Origin: an uncultured Flavobacterium sp.
GTDB taxonomy: Bacteria > Bacteroidota > Bacteroidia > Flavobacteriales > Flavobacteriaceae
Direction: 5' to 3'
Length of the DNA: 64,000 bases
Assembly (NCBI RefSeq): GCF_943913405.1
Contig: NZ_CALTYA010000007.1
Coordinates: 43,459 to 107,458 of the forward strand
How positions within the stretch are numbered: position 1 is the first letter of the stretch; each line of letters begins with the position of its first letter. A model generated the notes under the pieces. The model saw only the letters and a list, made by a program, of their open reading frames with translations. It searched no databases and was not told where the DNA came from. Position numbers and translations under genes: made by a program. Shown here piece by piece: positions 26,795 through 36,028 of the stretch.

Positions 26795-28756
26795 ATGCTT
26801 AAATTTTTACGAATAACTTTTACTATAATCATTATTTTTTTCACCTCTGCAGCTTTTTCGCAAGATAAAACCATTGATTCTTTAAAACTAGTCATCCAAA
26901 TTCCAAAAATACATGATACGGTCAAGCTGTATTCTGTATTAACAGCAAAATTACAGAAGTATCGGGAAACAGATGAAAAGTACTTTATCCTCAACCATAT
27001 GCAGGGCAGTTATGCCATGAAATGCCTAAAGAAAAAGAGTTCGCCGGAAATACATAAAATATATGTGCAATGCCTCGCTGACTATTATTCGAGCATGATG
27101 ATTGAGTATAAGGCAAAAGGAGACACTCTCAAAGCATTGACCGCTATAGACAAAAGTATTTCGCTTTTCAAATCAGAAAAATTATATATCGACATGCACT
27201 ATGCCATAGTGGAAAAGGGCCGGTTTTATGTCAAAATCAAAGAATATGAAAAAGCCGCCGCTTGCCTTTTCACCAGCCTGCGCTATTTTGAAAAACAGCC
27301 AAAAGCAACAATCGCTGAAATAGGGACTATATATTCGAGTCTTGCAGGACTTTATTCGGCTCAGGGCGATAATGAAAAAGCAATTAAATACAGCAAAAAG
27401 GTAATTGCCTTTTGTAACGATACTAAATATCAAGAATATTCCGAAGGTCTCGAACACTCAAAATTTGTTGCCTATTCCACTATCGGCGTTGCTTCCCGCA
27501 ATCTGAAAAAATACGATGACGCTATATCTAATTTCAACAAAGCATTAGAGATTGCCAGGAAATCAGATGACTCATTTAAGATCAGCTATGTTTTTAGCAG
27601 AATTGGGAGTGTGAAATTGGCTCAACTGAAATATGATGAAGCCGAGGAATATTTAAAAGAAGCGCTCAAGGGCGACCTTAATGAACAGGCTCTTGCCAAT
27701 GGTTATACGGGCATGGCGCAACTGCACTTCGCAAAAAAAGAGTATGATAAAGCATATTCTTTTATAATCAAAGGCCTTGACCTCAGTATAAAAACGAATA
27801 ATATCGACCTGCAAGAAGTAGGAAGCGACATTTTATTTAAATTAAGCGTTATCCGCAAAGATTATAAAAAAGCGCTTGAAATGTACCAGTTTCATGATCA
27901 GATAGCTGACTCAAAAAAAATAGAAACTTCTAAAAATGCATTGGAAAAACAGCAGCTCAAATACGATTTTGAGAAAAGGGAATTGAAATTAAAACTAGAT
28001 TCAGAAAAGAAAGCTGCAACCAAGAACAATTGGCTTCTTGCCCTTTCCGCTACACTTGTAGTATTGCTTTTAGGCTGTTATTTCTATTATCGCAACAGCA
28101 AGCAAAAACAAGCCATTACCGCTTTAGAAAAAAACCAAATCAAGCAAAAATTGCTCATCACGCAGATGAATCCGCATTTTATATTCAATTCTGTACAAAA
28201 TATCAGAGGCTTGATTAACAATAACCAAAACAGCGATGCGGTTAATTATCTAGATAAGTTTTCTAAACTGACCCGACAAATACTTGAAAACTCAAACGAA
28301 AACTATATTTCTCTTGCTGAAGAAGTAGAAATGATTGAAAATTATCTTTCGATACAGCAACTCTTATATGATAATAAATTCAGCTTTGCTATTGATGTCC
28401 AGGCAGAAATTGATACTGAATCTATCTTTTTACCTCCAATGCTGGCACAGCCATTTATTGAAAATGCCATAAAACACGGATTGGGCAATACCTTGGAAAA
28501 TGGAAAGGTTGATATTCATTTCTATCTGAAGGAAGGCCGATTATTTTTTGAAGTGAGCGACAACGGAAAGGGATTCGATGCTGTTAAAAAAAGCAGCACC
28601 CACAAATCGCTAGCCATGACAATTACTAAAGAGCGCTTGATTTCCTACACCAAGAACAAAGATTTCATTGTACAGACCGATAATCTACTTACACCGGATG
28701 GAATTGTACGAGGAGCAAAAGTTGCTTTTGAAATTCCTTATATTTACGAAAATTAA
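26795..28756 (+). CDS. TPR-containing LytS-type sensor histidine kinase
   Basis: This 653-residue kinase starts at the ATG at 26795, which gives the signal peptide MLKFLRITFTIIIIFF...FSQ. An upstream TTG in frame at 26705 would bury that signal. A TPR region follows (about residues 90-380), then a helical linker, one membrane helix (about 416-436) and a His_kinase-type phosphoacceptor domain with QMNPHFIFNSVQNIRG. The ATPase part has PFIENAIKHGLGN and DNGKGFD. The periplasmic TPR part probably senses a protein or peptide. The cognate LytTR regulator begins 9 bases after the stop. Confidence 0.9.
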   Translation: MLKFLRITFTIIIIFFTSAAFSQDKTIDSLKLVIQIPKIHDTVKLYSVLTAKLQKYRETDEKYFILNHMQGSYAMKCLKKKSSPEIHKIYVQCLADYYSSMMIEYKAKGDTLKALTAIDKSISLFKSEKLYIDMHYAIVEKGRFYVKIKEYEKAAACLFTSLRYFEKQPKATIAEIGTIYSSLAGLYSAQGDNEKAIKYSKKVIAFCNDTKYQEYSEGLEHSKFVAYSTIGVASRNLKKYDDAISNFNKALEIARKSDDSFKISYVFSRIGSVKLAQLKYDEAEEYLKEALKGDLNEQALANGYTGMAQLHFAKKEYDKAYSFIIKGLDLSIKTNNIDLQEVGSDILFKLSVIRKDYKKALEMYQFHDQIADSKKIETSKNALEKQQLKYDFEKRELKLKLDSEKKAATKNNWLLALSATLVVLLLGCYFYYRNSKQKQAITALEKNQIKQKLLITQMNPHFIFNSVQNIRGLINNNQNSDAVNYLDKFSKLTRQILENSNENYISLAEEVEMIENYLSIQQLLYDNKFSFAIDVQAEIDTESIFLPPMLAQPFIENAIKHGLGNTLENGKVDIHFYLKEGRLFFEVSDNGKGFDAVKKSSTHKSLAMTITKERLISYTKNKDFIVQTDNLLTPDGIVRGAKVAFEIPYIYEN

Positions 28757-28765
28757 AATCAAAAT

Positions 28766-29515
28766 ATGTTGCGAGCCATAGTTATAGACGACATTGAGAG
28801 GATCAGAAAAGATAATATAGCCATTATTAAATCTTCTTGCCAAAACATTTCAATAATCGGGCAAGCCGATTCAGTAGCTTCAGGAATAAAATTAATAGAA
28901 CAATTGGCGCCAGACTTGGTTTTTCTTGATATTGAGATGCCTGACGGTAGTGGTTTTGATCTGCTGCAAAAGTTAAGCCCCATCTCTTTTAAAGTGATTT
29001 TCATAACGGGTTATGAAGATTTTGCCATCAGAGCTTTCCGTTTTTCGGCTATAGATTATTTATTAAAGCCACTTGATCGCCTTGAATTGACGCAAGCTGT
29101 AAAAAAAGCCGAAGACTCTTTAGGCAAGGAAGTTTTTGACATGAAGCTTCATAATCTATTCTCTAATCTTGAACGCCCTAAAAATCTTCAAAAACTAATC
29201 CTCAGAACCTCTGACAGGATATATTCTATCAACATTCAGGACATCCTGAACTGCGAATCAGACAAAAACTACACTACTTTCTATTTTATAAATGCTCCAA
29301 AACTGGTTGTTTCTACCAATCTGAAAGAATATGAAATGTTGCTAAGTCCTCACAATTTTTTCAGGACCCACAGGTCGCATCTGATTAATATGGCCTATTT
29401 TGACCATTTCATAAAATCAGAAGGCGGCAACACCATAGTGATGAAAAACAAATCCATCATTCCGCTTTCGGTTCGCAAAAAAGAAGAATTTCTTATGCTG
29501 TTAGAAACTCTTTGA
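28766..29515 (+). CDS. LytTR-family response regulator
   Basis: This 249-residue regulator has a receiver domain with Asp55 in FLDIEMPDGSGFD and the conserved Lys in LLKPLDR, then a LytTR DNA-binding domain (about 150-249; FFRTHRSHLINM and IPLSVRKKEEF). It lies 9 bases after the TPR kinase gene and forms its two-component partner. Targets are not visible; the divergent giant T9SS gene is one candidate, as LytTR systems often control surface proteins. Confidence 0.93.
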   Translation: MLRAIVIDDIERIRKDNIAIIKSSCQNISIIGQADSVASGIKLIEQLAPDLVFLDIEMPDGSGFDLLQKLSPISFKVIFITGYEDFAIRAFRFSAIDYLLKPLDRLELTQAVKKAEDSLGKEVFDMKLHNLFSNLERPKNLQKLILRTSDRIYSINIQDILNCESDKNYTTFYFINAPKLVVSTNLKEYEMLLSPHNFFRTHRSHLINMAYFDHFIKSEGGNTIVMKNKSIIPLSVRKKEEFLMLLETL

Positions 29516-29689
29516 TATTACGTTTCTGAGCTCTATTTCACTGATAATATTCAAGTTAAAAATAATTATTTCATTGACAACCCGAAATCATTTCTAGAGG
29601 AAAACTACGTTTTGAGAATAGTAATAAACCATACTTTTCATAAAAAATCATCTAAAAGCAAAAGGTCAAGACGATAAAAACCAATAAAA
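29516..29689. other. Convergent intergenic region, no clear terminator
   Basis: AT-rich sequence between two convergent regulator genes. I find no strong hairpin with a T run and no RNA gene. Confidence 0.35.
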
Positions 29690-30124
29690 TTATTCTTGTT
29701 TCAGAGAATTTGAATTTAATTTTTCTGCTCTTCGGTCAATCATTTCCTTAAGCATTTCAGTCAATTCAGAGAATTCTGTTGGCTTTATAAAAAACTCAAA
29801 AGTTCCCAAAGACATCATTGCCTGCTTGTCTTTTTCGCTAATATGCGCCGTATAAATTACGGCTTGCATACTGTCAAATCTTGAATTTTCACGAAGTTGC
29901 CTGATCAAATCCTTTCCGCTAATTTCAGGCATGCTCATGTCAACAAAAACAATATCTGGCAATACCGTTTCTGCATTGTTAACGTGAGAAACAAAATCTT
30001 TTGCATTGCCGAAAAATCGAAATTGATAGTCAATTCCTAAAAAATCTAAGGCAATCTGAAAGAAATCGCTTTCATCTCTGTCATCGTCAACAAGCGCAAT
30101 GCTCATTTTTTTATTAGTGCTCAT
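29690..30124 (-). CDS. Stand-alone receiver-domain response regulator
   Basis: This 144-residue protein is one receiver domain without an output domain. All key residues are present: acidic pocket LVDDD (residues 12-15), phosphoacceptor Asp62 in VDMSMPE, Thr in IYTAH and Lys in IKPTEF. Such proteins act in phosphorelays or bind targets directly. It is alone and convergent with the LytTR gene; the PAS kinase at 2428 and others without adjacent partners could feed it, but nothing here shows that. Confidence 0.9.
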   Translation of the reverse strand: MSTNKKMSIALVDDDRDESDFFQIALDFLGIDYQFRFFGNAKDFVSHVNNAETVLPDIVFVDMSMPEISGKDLIRQLRENSRFDSMQAVIYTAHISEKDKQAMMSLGTFEFFIKPTEFSELTEMLKEMIDRRAEKLNSNSLKQE

Positions 30125-30239
30125 TTAGCAGGATTTTGGGTAGTAACAAATATAAATATTTAAAATCTAAAAAACAGCGAATTCTCAAGGCTTAGTTATT
30201 AGTTTCTTGCTTGAAGGATAAAAAATTTAATATTATTGC

Positions 30240-30247
30240 TAACTTTG
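30240..30247 (+). promoter_or_regulatory. Putative -7 box of the Rrf2 gene
   Basis: TAACTTTG matches TAnnTTTG and lies 18 bases before the ATG at 30266. Just after it, GGATAGTTAATTTATCC is an imperfect palindrome (GGATA...TATCC), a possible autoregulatory Rrf2 site. Confidence 0.45.
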
Positions 30248-30265
30248 GATAGTTAATTTATCCAA

Positions 30266-30676
30266 ATGCTGTCTAGAAAAGTAAAATATGCCATAAAAGC
30301 ATTGCTGTATTTATACCAAAACAGTGATAAAATTCCGATTTCTGCTAAGAAAATTTCTGAAGCAGAAAGAATTCCGTATAAATTTTTGGAAGCTATCATG
30401 AACGATTTAAAGCTAAATAAAATCGTAAAAAGCCAGCGCGGACCACAAGGAGGCTATAGTTTTTCCAAAGATCCAGAAGAAATCAGCATAGCTTCAATCA
30501 TGCGAATTATCGACGGACCAATTGCGCTAACAACTTGTACTTCAGAAAATTTCTATGAAAAATGTGATACTTGCATTGATGAAAACTCCTGCCAAATAAG
30601 GAAATTATTCCTGCATCTGCGCATAGAAATGATTCCGATACTTGAAAAATCTATTGCGTCATTGTCCCTTTCATAA
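30266..30676 (+). CDS. Rrf2-family transcriptional regulator
   Basis: This 136-residue protein has the Rrf2 winged helix: a start close to MLSRKVKYAIKALLYL, ISAKKISEAERIPYKFLEAI as the recognition region and SQRGPQGGYSF as the wing. The C-terminal part carries a cysteine group, TCTSENFYEKCDTCIDENSC, positioned like the iron-sulfur-binding cysteines of IscR, NsrR and RsrR. It may therefore sense Fe-S status, nitric oxide or redox state. The next gene, a fatty acid hydroxylase relative with a di-iron His cluster, is 132 bases downstream with its own promoter and could be a target. Confidence 0.9.
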   Translation: MLSRKVKYAIKALLYLYQNSDKIPISAKKISEAERIPYKFLEAIMNDLKLNKIVKSQRGPQGGYSFSKDPEEISIASIMRIIDGPIALTTCTSENFYEKCDTCIDENSCQIRKLFLHLRIEMIPILEKSIASLSLS

Positions 30677-30733
30677 TTATTTCCTAACAAAAATATAATT
30701 CCTATAGGATTAGTATGAATTAGTAAAACTTTT

Positions 30734-30741
30734 TATATTTG
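30734..30741 (+). promoter_or_regulatory. Putative -7 box of the fatty acid hydroxylase gene
   Basis: TATATTTG matches TAnnTTTG exactly and lies 67 bases before the ATG at 30809. No convincing -33 TTTG is seen at the right distance. Confidence 0.45.
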
Positions 30742-30808
30742 CCGAACATTTATAAAAGTTTAAACTCGAATGCCTCTATTTTAAAGAAGCATCAGAATTA
30801 ATCTAAAT

Positions 30809-32035
30809 ATGGAAAATATTAATTTTTTGGCTTTTGCAATGCCGGCGTTTTTTCTTTTTGTCTGGCTTGAATTTAAGCTTGCGCAGAAGAAAAAACGTCC
30901 TGAAATTTTCAATTATGAAAGTTCAGTTTCAAATATCAGTATTGGCCTTGCAGAACGCTTGATTAATCTTTTCATAGCTGGAAGTTTTTACCAGCTTTTT
31001 TATTACATCTACGAAAACTATAGAATTTTCAACATTCCAAGTAACTTTTTGATTTGGATCGGATTGATTTTAGCGACCGATTTTGTTTGGTATTGGTATC
31101 ACAGAATGGGACATGAAATCAACTTTTTTTGGGCTGCACATATTGTACATCACCATAGCGAGGAATTTAATTTTACTGCCGCAGCAAGAATTACGACTTT
31201 TCAAGCCATTATCAGAACCGGATTTTGGTGCATTCTTCCTTTCTTCGGATTTCATCCAAACATGGTTATCACAATGCTCGTTGTTCACGGTGCCTACTCT
31301 TTCTTCACGCACACAGAAGTAATCGGGCGCATAAAATGGATTGAATATGTTTTTGTAACACCTTCAGTCCACGGAGTTCACCATGCTTCAGATGAAAAAT
31401 ATCTAGACAAAAATTATGGCGACATGTTTACTTTTTGGGATCGGATTTTTGGAACTTTCCAGGAAGAAGAAGAAAAGCCAAAATATGGACTGACGCATCC
31501 TTTGAAAAGCTACAGTTTTTTGTGGCAGCATTTTCATTATTATTTCGAAATTTATGAATTGTGGAAACGCTCAAGTGGTTTTAAATCAAGATGGAGAGCC
31601 GTTTTTGGAAGTCCGGCTGAAATGGATCAAGACATTCGTCCGATGCTTGAAAAACGTTTTTTACAAGACAAAACCGATCGAAGCCATCGCTTAAAATTCA
31701 GAAATTATCTTTACATCCAACTAGCAATGAGCACTTTGCTTTTAACAGCATTTACTTATTATTTTGACAGCTTAAATGCATATGATAAAACGTTCGTGCT
31801 TGCTTTCATATTAATAACGCTGATCAACTGCGGTGCGCTTTTAGAGCAGCGAAAATGGATTTATTACTTAGAATACCTACGCCTTTTTATTCTTTCACTA
31901 TATATTTTACAACTTGAAAATCTAGCCGAATATTTTATTATTCCGATAATGGTAATGGTTCTTGCCGAAAAATTATTTTCATTAAGCAGTCGCTACCAAA
32001 ATCTCGTGCTTCAGTTGGAAACCATAAAAAGGTAG
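30809..32035 (+). CDS. Fatty acid hydroxylase/sterol desaturase family membrane protein
   Basis: This 408-residue protein has several membrane helices and the di-iron histidine motifs of the family: WYWYHRMGHE (about residue 93-102), AAHIVHHHSEEFN (about 109-121) and HGVHHASDEKYLDKNYG (about 189-205). Members hydroxylate or desaturate fatty acyl chains, sterols or carotenoids using oxygen. The C-terminal 110 residues add further hydrophobic helices, longer than minimal family members. Possible substrates include hydroxy fatty acids of ornithine- or glycine-type lipids or lipid A, but this is inference. Confidence 0.88.
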   Translation: MENINFLAFAMPAFFLFVWLEFKLAQKKKRPEIFNYESSVSNISIGLAERLINLFIAGSFYQLFYYIYENYRIFNIPSNFLIWIGLILATDFVWYWYHRMGHEINFFWAAHIVHHHSEEFNFTAAARITTFQAIIRTGFWCILPFFGFHPNMVITMLVVHGAYSFFTHTEVIGRIKWIEYVFVTPSVHGVHHASDEKYLDKNYGDMFTFWDRIFGTFQEEEEKPKYGLTHPLKSYSFLWQHFHYYFEIYELWKRSSGFKSRWRAVFGSPAEMDQDIRPMLEKRFLQDKTDRSHRLKFRNYLYIQLAMSTLLLTAFTYYFDSLNAYDKTFVLAFILITLINCGALLEQRKWIYYLEYLRLFILSLYILQLENLAEYFIIPIMVMVLAEKLFSLSSRYQNLVLQLETIKR

Positions 32036-32065
32036 AATGTTTGTTTTTTTGTTTTGTTTGTTTTA

Positions 32066-32099
32066 CAAAAAAAGTCCTGCGCAAATGCAGGACTTTTTG
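32066..32099. terminator. Bidirectional terminator between the hydroxylase and SIMPL genes
   Basis: The stem AAAAGTCCTGC/GCAGGACTTTT has a six-base loop, an A run before it and a T run after it. It can terminate both convergent genes (stops at 32035 and 32120). Confidence 0.85.
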
Positions 32100-32119
32100 A
32101 TTTTATATCTAACTGATTT

Positions 32120-32809
32120 TTATTCTAAAACAAAACTGATTGTAACGTTTGCAGTGATTTCGATTTCACCAATAGCCAATGTTTCTTTAGGCATTCCAGC
32201 ATCTGCAGAAGCTTTCATTTCCATCGCATACATTCTTGGCATTGGGTAATTCGTTTGAGAATTATCAGAAACTAAGATTGCTTTTCCAACTTTTTGGCTC
32301 AATGCAGAAGCATAATCTAATGCTTTTGCCTTTGCGTCAACAACAGCTGCTTTTCTAGCTTCAGATTCATATTGCGCCAATTTTGTAGACTTGAATTCCA
32401 CACCCTGGATATTATTGATTCCTGTATCAACCAATCCCATCATTAAAGTGTCATATTTAGACAGGTCTCTCAATGTTACAGAAATTTGCTGTGAAGCCAC
32501 AAAAGTGTTTTTCTTTTTGTTGTAATCATAGTCTTTACGCAAGAAAACTTGCTTAGTTTGGTAATCTGCCGGAGCTAATTTGAAACTTTTAAGATATTTG
32601 ATCACTGCGTCAACAGTGGCATCATTTTTCTTTTTCACTTCAGCAGCATCAGCGCCCGTGTTTTCAACTCCGATAGAAATAATTGCATAATCAGGAGTTA
32701 CTTTGATCTTGCCTTCTCCTGCAACATTAATTTGTGGAATCTGTTTGATTTCTTGCGCTTGAGTCGATACAGCGAAAATGGTCATCAAAATTAAAATAGT
32801 CTTTTTCAT
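32120..32809 (-). CDS. SIMPL-domain (DUF541) periplasmic protein
   Basis: This 229-residue protein starts at the ATG at 32807-32809, giving a signal peptide MKKTILILMTIFAVSTQAQ. The body is a DUF541/SIMPL domain: INVAGEGKIKVTPDYAIISIGVEN at the front, then YQTKQVFLRKDYDYNKKKNTFVASQQISVTLRDL. The role of SIMPL proteins is poorly known; some are linked to oxidative stress or outer-membrane complexes. It is followed on the same strand by nothing nearby and preceded by a rhomboid protease gene 97 bases upstream. Confidence 0.9.
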   Translation of the reverse strand: MKKTILILMTIFAVSTQAQEIKQIPQINVAGEGKIKVTPDYAIISIGVENTGADAAEVKKKNDATVDAVIKYLKSFKLAPADYQTKQVFLRKDYDYNKKKNTFVASQQISVTLRDLSKYDTLMMGLVDTGINNIQGVEFKSTKLAQYESEARKAAVVDAKAKALDYASALSQKVGKAILVSDNSQTNYPMPRMYAMEMKASADAGMPKETLAIGEIEITANVTISFVLE

Positions 32810-32905
32810 AGTGTTTAAATTATTTGTTTTTCTGATACTTTTCAAATTGCGTGCCAATATCAATTCTTACAAAAAATAAAATTGCTTTTAGCGTTTTTCA
32901 ACACC

Positions 32906-33529
32906 TTAAATCTTGCCCATTTTTGCCATAACAAACAGAATCACAATCGGAATCGCAAGCAAAACTACAGTCTTAGTATTTTCTGTAAACATATTCGGAA
33001 CTTGGCAAAGCGTGATTACATAACCGCCGATTGCACCTCCAAAATGGGCAGTGTGGCCAATATTGTCGCTTTTGGCTTTCATTCCATAAATAGAATACAA
33101 CAGGTAAATTATTCCGAAGATATAGCCTGGCATAAAATAAATTTCCAAATTGGGCTGTACTAAAATTGCAGCATATACAATTCCCATAACTGCTCCGGAA
33201 GCTCCGACTGCACGATAATTATAGTCATTTTTATGTAAAAGCATCGTCAATAGATTCCCAAAAACCAAACTCGCCAAATACGTAATTACGAAAGATTGAT
33301 TTCCTAAAGAATAAATTACATACGGAGCAAAAAGATAGAGCGTCAGCATGTTAAAAGCCAGATGCGCAATATCTACATGCAAAAAAGCAGACGAAAACAT
33401 TCGAATTTGATCTCCGGCACGAATGCTTCCTACATGAAATTCATATTTTCTGAAAAATGATAAATCGTTGAATCCTTTAAAACTGACAAGGCAATTTATA
33501 GCGATAAGAACAATAAGAATGATGCTCAT
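32906..33529 (-). CDS. Rhomboid-family intramembrane serine protease
   Basis: This 207-residue protein has about six membrane helices. The catalytic dyad is visible: Ser111 in GASGAVMG and His163 in GHTAHFGGAIGGY, with the supporting His-x-x-x-Asn (H56...N60) in the helix carrying HVDIAHLAFN. Rhomboids cut membrane proteins within the bilayer. The length is typical of minimal bacterial rhomboids. No substrate is evident. The adjacent divergent acyltransferase shares the upstream region. Confidence 0.92.
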   Translation of the reverse strand: MSIILIVLIAINCLVSFKGFNDLSFFRKYEFHVGSIRAGDQIRMFSSAFLHVDIAHLAFNMLTLYLFAPYVIYSLGNQSFVITYLASLVFGNLLTMLLHKNDYNYRAVGASGAVMGIVYAAILVQPNLEIYFMPGYIFGIIYLLYSIYGMKAKSDNIGHTAHFGGAIGGYVITLCQVPNMFTENTKTVVLLAIPIVILFVMAKMGKI

Positions 33530-33607
33530 AAAAGATATTTTGGTGGTAAAAATACAAACACTTTTTCTGATTTGTAGTCCATTTAACCATTATAAATAGC
33601 AATAGCT

Positions 33608-33615
33608 TATATTTG
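33608..33615 (+). promoter_or_regulatory. Putative -7 box of the acyltransferase gene
   Basis: TATATTTG matches TAnnTTTG and lies 15 bases before the ATG at 33631. It overlaps a possible TTG start at 33613, so transcription would begin after that codon. Confidence 0.5.
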
Positions 33616-33630
33616 CAAAAACTTTGGTTC

Positions 33631-34545
33631 ATGCAGTTATTACTTTTTATTGTCGTTTATCCTATTCTCTGGCTGATTTCAATGTTGCCTTTCCGTGTTC
33701 TTTATTTCTTTTCAGATTGCACTTACGTATTGGTTTACAGAATAATAGGCTATAGAAAAAAAACGGTTCGTGAAAATCTTTCGATTGCATTGCCACATTT
33801 ATCAGACAAGGAAAGACATGTGATTGAGAAAAAATTCTTCCATCATTTTGTGGATGGCTTTTTCGAAATGATCAAAACGATGACGATTTCTGACAAGGAA
33901 GTAATAAAACGTTTCAAGTTTACCAATCTTGAAGTCTACCAAGAAATGGAAAAAAGAGGCAAAAGTATTGCTTTGCTTTGTGCCCATTATTCAAGCTATG
34001 AATGGCTTGTTTCGATGAATAAGCATATAGAATTTAAGGGTTATGGAATTTACAAAAAAATAAAAAACAAATATTTTGACCGCTTGGTTCATGACATCCG
34101 TGGCAAATTTGAAGCGCATTTAATTGATACCAAAGAGACGATTAGCGTAATTCATGACAATCAAAAGAATGGCATAAAAGGAGTTTATGGTTTTGCAAGC
34201 GACCAATCTCCAAAAGCTTCAAAAGCATATCATTGGGGAGAATTTTTCGGAGTTCGTGTTCCGGTTCACACCGGCGCTGAGATGATTGCGAAAAGAATGG
34301 ACATGAACGTAATTTTTGTAAAGGGAAGAAAAATAAAACGCGGTTATTATGAAGCAACTTTTGTGGAAATGGCTGACAATCCAAAGGAAGTTCCGAATTA
34401 TAAAATCACCGAAATGTTTCTTCGTTTAGTAGAAGAACAAATTTTGGAAGCGCCAGAATATTACCTTTGGACGCACAAAAGATGGAAACACCGCTATGAA
34501 GAATTTGCAGAAGGAAACAAGAAAAAAATCGACGTAATTAGCTAA
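33631..34545 (+). CDS. Lipid A biosynthesis-type lysophospholipid acyltransferase (LpxL/HtrB family)
   Basis: This 304-residue protein starts at the ATG at 33631, since the longer TTG start at 33613 sits in the -7 box. An N-terminal membrane helix (about 4-25) is followed by the catalytic His-x4-Glu, His119 to Glu124 in CAHYSSYEW. The family adds secondary acyl chains to lipid A or related lipids at the inner membrane. The stop overlaps the end of the convergent aminotransferase gene by 8 bases. Acceptor and chain length are not visible. Confidence 0.9.
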   Translation: MQLLLFIVVYPILWLISMLPFRVLYFFSDCTYVLVYRIIGYRKKTVRENLSIALPHLSDKERHVIEKKFFHHFVDGFFEMIKTMTISDKEVIKRFKFTNLEVYQEMEKRGKSIALLCAHYSSYEWLVSMNKHIEFKGYGIYKKIKNKYFDRLVHDIRGKFEAHLIDTKETISVIHDNQKNGIKGVYGFASDQSPKASKAYHWGEFFGVRVPVHTGAEMIAKRMDMNVIFVKGRKIKRGYYEATFVEMADNPKEVPNYKITEMFLRLVEEQILEAPEYYLWTHKRWKHRYEEFAEGNKKKIDVIS

Positions 34546-36028
34546 AATTAAACCATTTTTCTACTAATTCTTTCTCAGAATGCAAGGCATTTTTATGCGT
34601 AAATTCATTTGAACATTTGTTATATTCGTAATCTACAGCCCACTGTTTATGGTTTTCTGCCAACGATTTTATGCTGTCGCAAACAAATTGAATTTCAGCA
34701 TTTGTAGTCGTTGGATGAATCGACATTCTGATCCAGCCCGGTTTTCTGATTAAATCTCCAGCTGTAATTAGGTTCGTCAAATCGTGAGAAGTTTCTTGAT
34801 CCACGTGAAGCAGGTAATGTCCGTAAGTCCCTGCACAACTGCAACCTCCACGTGTTTGGATTCCGAATTTGTCGTTTAAAAGTTTTACGCCTAAATTGAA
34901 ATGCAAATCGTCAATGTAGAAAGAAATTACGCCTAGCCTATTTTTATGCTGGTCTGCTAAAATATTGATATTTGAAACACTTCCTAGCTCAGAAAAAACA
35001 TAATCAATGATTTCATGCTCTCTCTCCAAGATATTATCAACGCCCATCTTTTCCTTCAACTGAACAGCCAGCGCCGTCTTAATTACTTGCAAAAAACCTG
35101 GAGTGCCGCCGTCTTCTCTTTCTTCAATATTATCTAAATATTTGTGTTCTCCCCAAGGATTTGTCCAAGAAACCGTACCGCCTCCTGGATGATCTGGAAT
35201 CATATTTTTGTATAATTTCTTATTGAAAATCAAAACGCCTGAAGTTCCAGGACCGCCAAGGAATTTGTGCGGTGAAAAGAAAATTGCGTCTAAATAAGCT
35301 TCGCTGTCTTCGGGATGCATATTTATTTCTACGTAAGGCGCCGAACACGCAAAATCCACGAAACAAACGCCATTATTTTGGTGCATCAATTTAGCCACTT
35401 CATAATAAGGAGTCTTGATTCCCGTAACGTTTGAACAAGAAGTTATGGAAGCAATTTTAAGCGTATGATCTTTATATTTTTCTAATAAATCTTTAAAACT
35501 ATCTAAGCACAACAGACCTTGCGGGCAAGCCGGAATCACTTCCACTTTTGCAATGGTTTCTAGCCAAGAAGTTTGGTTGGAATGGTGTTCCATGTGGGAA
35601 ATAAAAACCACAGGTCTTTTCTCATCTGGAATATTAGTAAACTCACGAAGATTTTCTGGCAATTTTAATCCCAAAATTCTTTGGAATTTGTTGATAACTC
35701 CTGTCATTCCTGTTCCGTCTGTGATTAGAACATCGTCAGAATTGGCGTTTACGTGTTTTTTTATGATGTTTCTAGCGTGGTGATATGCCATTGTCATCGC
35801 CGTACCTGAAACGGTGGTTTCGGTATGCGTGTTGGCTACAAATGGTCCGAATTCATTCATCAATTTTTCTTCAATCGGGCGATAAAGTCGTCCGCTCGCG
35901 GTCCAATCGGTATAGATTATTTTCTTCTTTCCGAAAGGCGAAACAAATTCTTGGTCAATCCCGATGATATTGCTTCGGAATTTTTGAAAATATTGCTCTA
36001 ATTGAGTTGAAAGTTCAGTTGTAGTCAT
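34538..36028 (-). CDS. Class V-fold PLP-dependent aminotransferase
   Basis: This 496-residue enzyme has a type I PLP fold of the cysteine desulfurase/isopenicillin-N-epimerase group. The Schiff-base lysine is in FFSPHKFLGGPGTSG (about residue 254), with VDFACSAPYVE upstream as the PLP-phosphate/Asp region. An SCSNV segment and GGCSCAGTYGHY near residue 395 contain cysteines in the zone where desulfurases carry the active cysteine, so sulfur chemistry is possible but not shown. The ATG overlaps the TAA of the upstream Bro-N gene by one base (TAATG), so the two are translationally coupled. Substrate unknown. Confidence 0.85.
   Translation of the reverse strand: MTTTELSTQLEQYFQKFRSNIIGIDQEFVSPFGKKKIIYTDWTASGRLYRPIEEKLMNEFGPFVANTHTETTVSGTAMTMAYHHARNIIKKHVNANSDDVLITDGTGMTGVINKFQRILGLKLPENLREFTNIPDEKRPVVFISHMEHHSNQTSWLETIAKVEVIPACPQGLLCLDSFKDLLEKYKDHTLKIASITSCSNVTGIKTPYYEVAKLMHQNNGVCFVDFACSAPYVEINMHPEDSEAYLDAIFFSPHKFLGGPGTSGVLIFNKKLYKNMIPDHPGGGTVSWTNPWGEHKYLDNIEEREDGGTPGFLQVIKTALAVQLKEKMGVDNILEREHEIIDYVFSELGSVSNINILADQHKNRLGVISFYIDDLHFNLGVKLLNDKFGIQTRGGCSCAGTYGHYLLHVDQETSHDLTNLITAGDLIRKPGWIRMSIHPTTTNAEIQFVCDSIKSLAENHKQWAVDYEYNKCSNEFTHKNALHSEKELVEKWFNFS

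Noticed and set aside
33613..33630. TTG start for the acyltransferase
   Set aside because: It overlaps the TATATTTG -7 box, so it would not be transcribed; the ATG at 33631 fits better.
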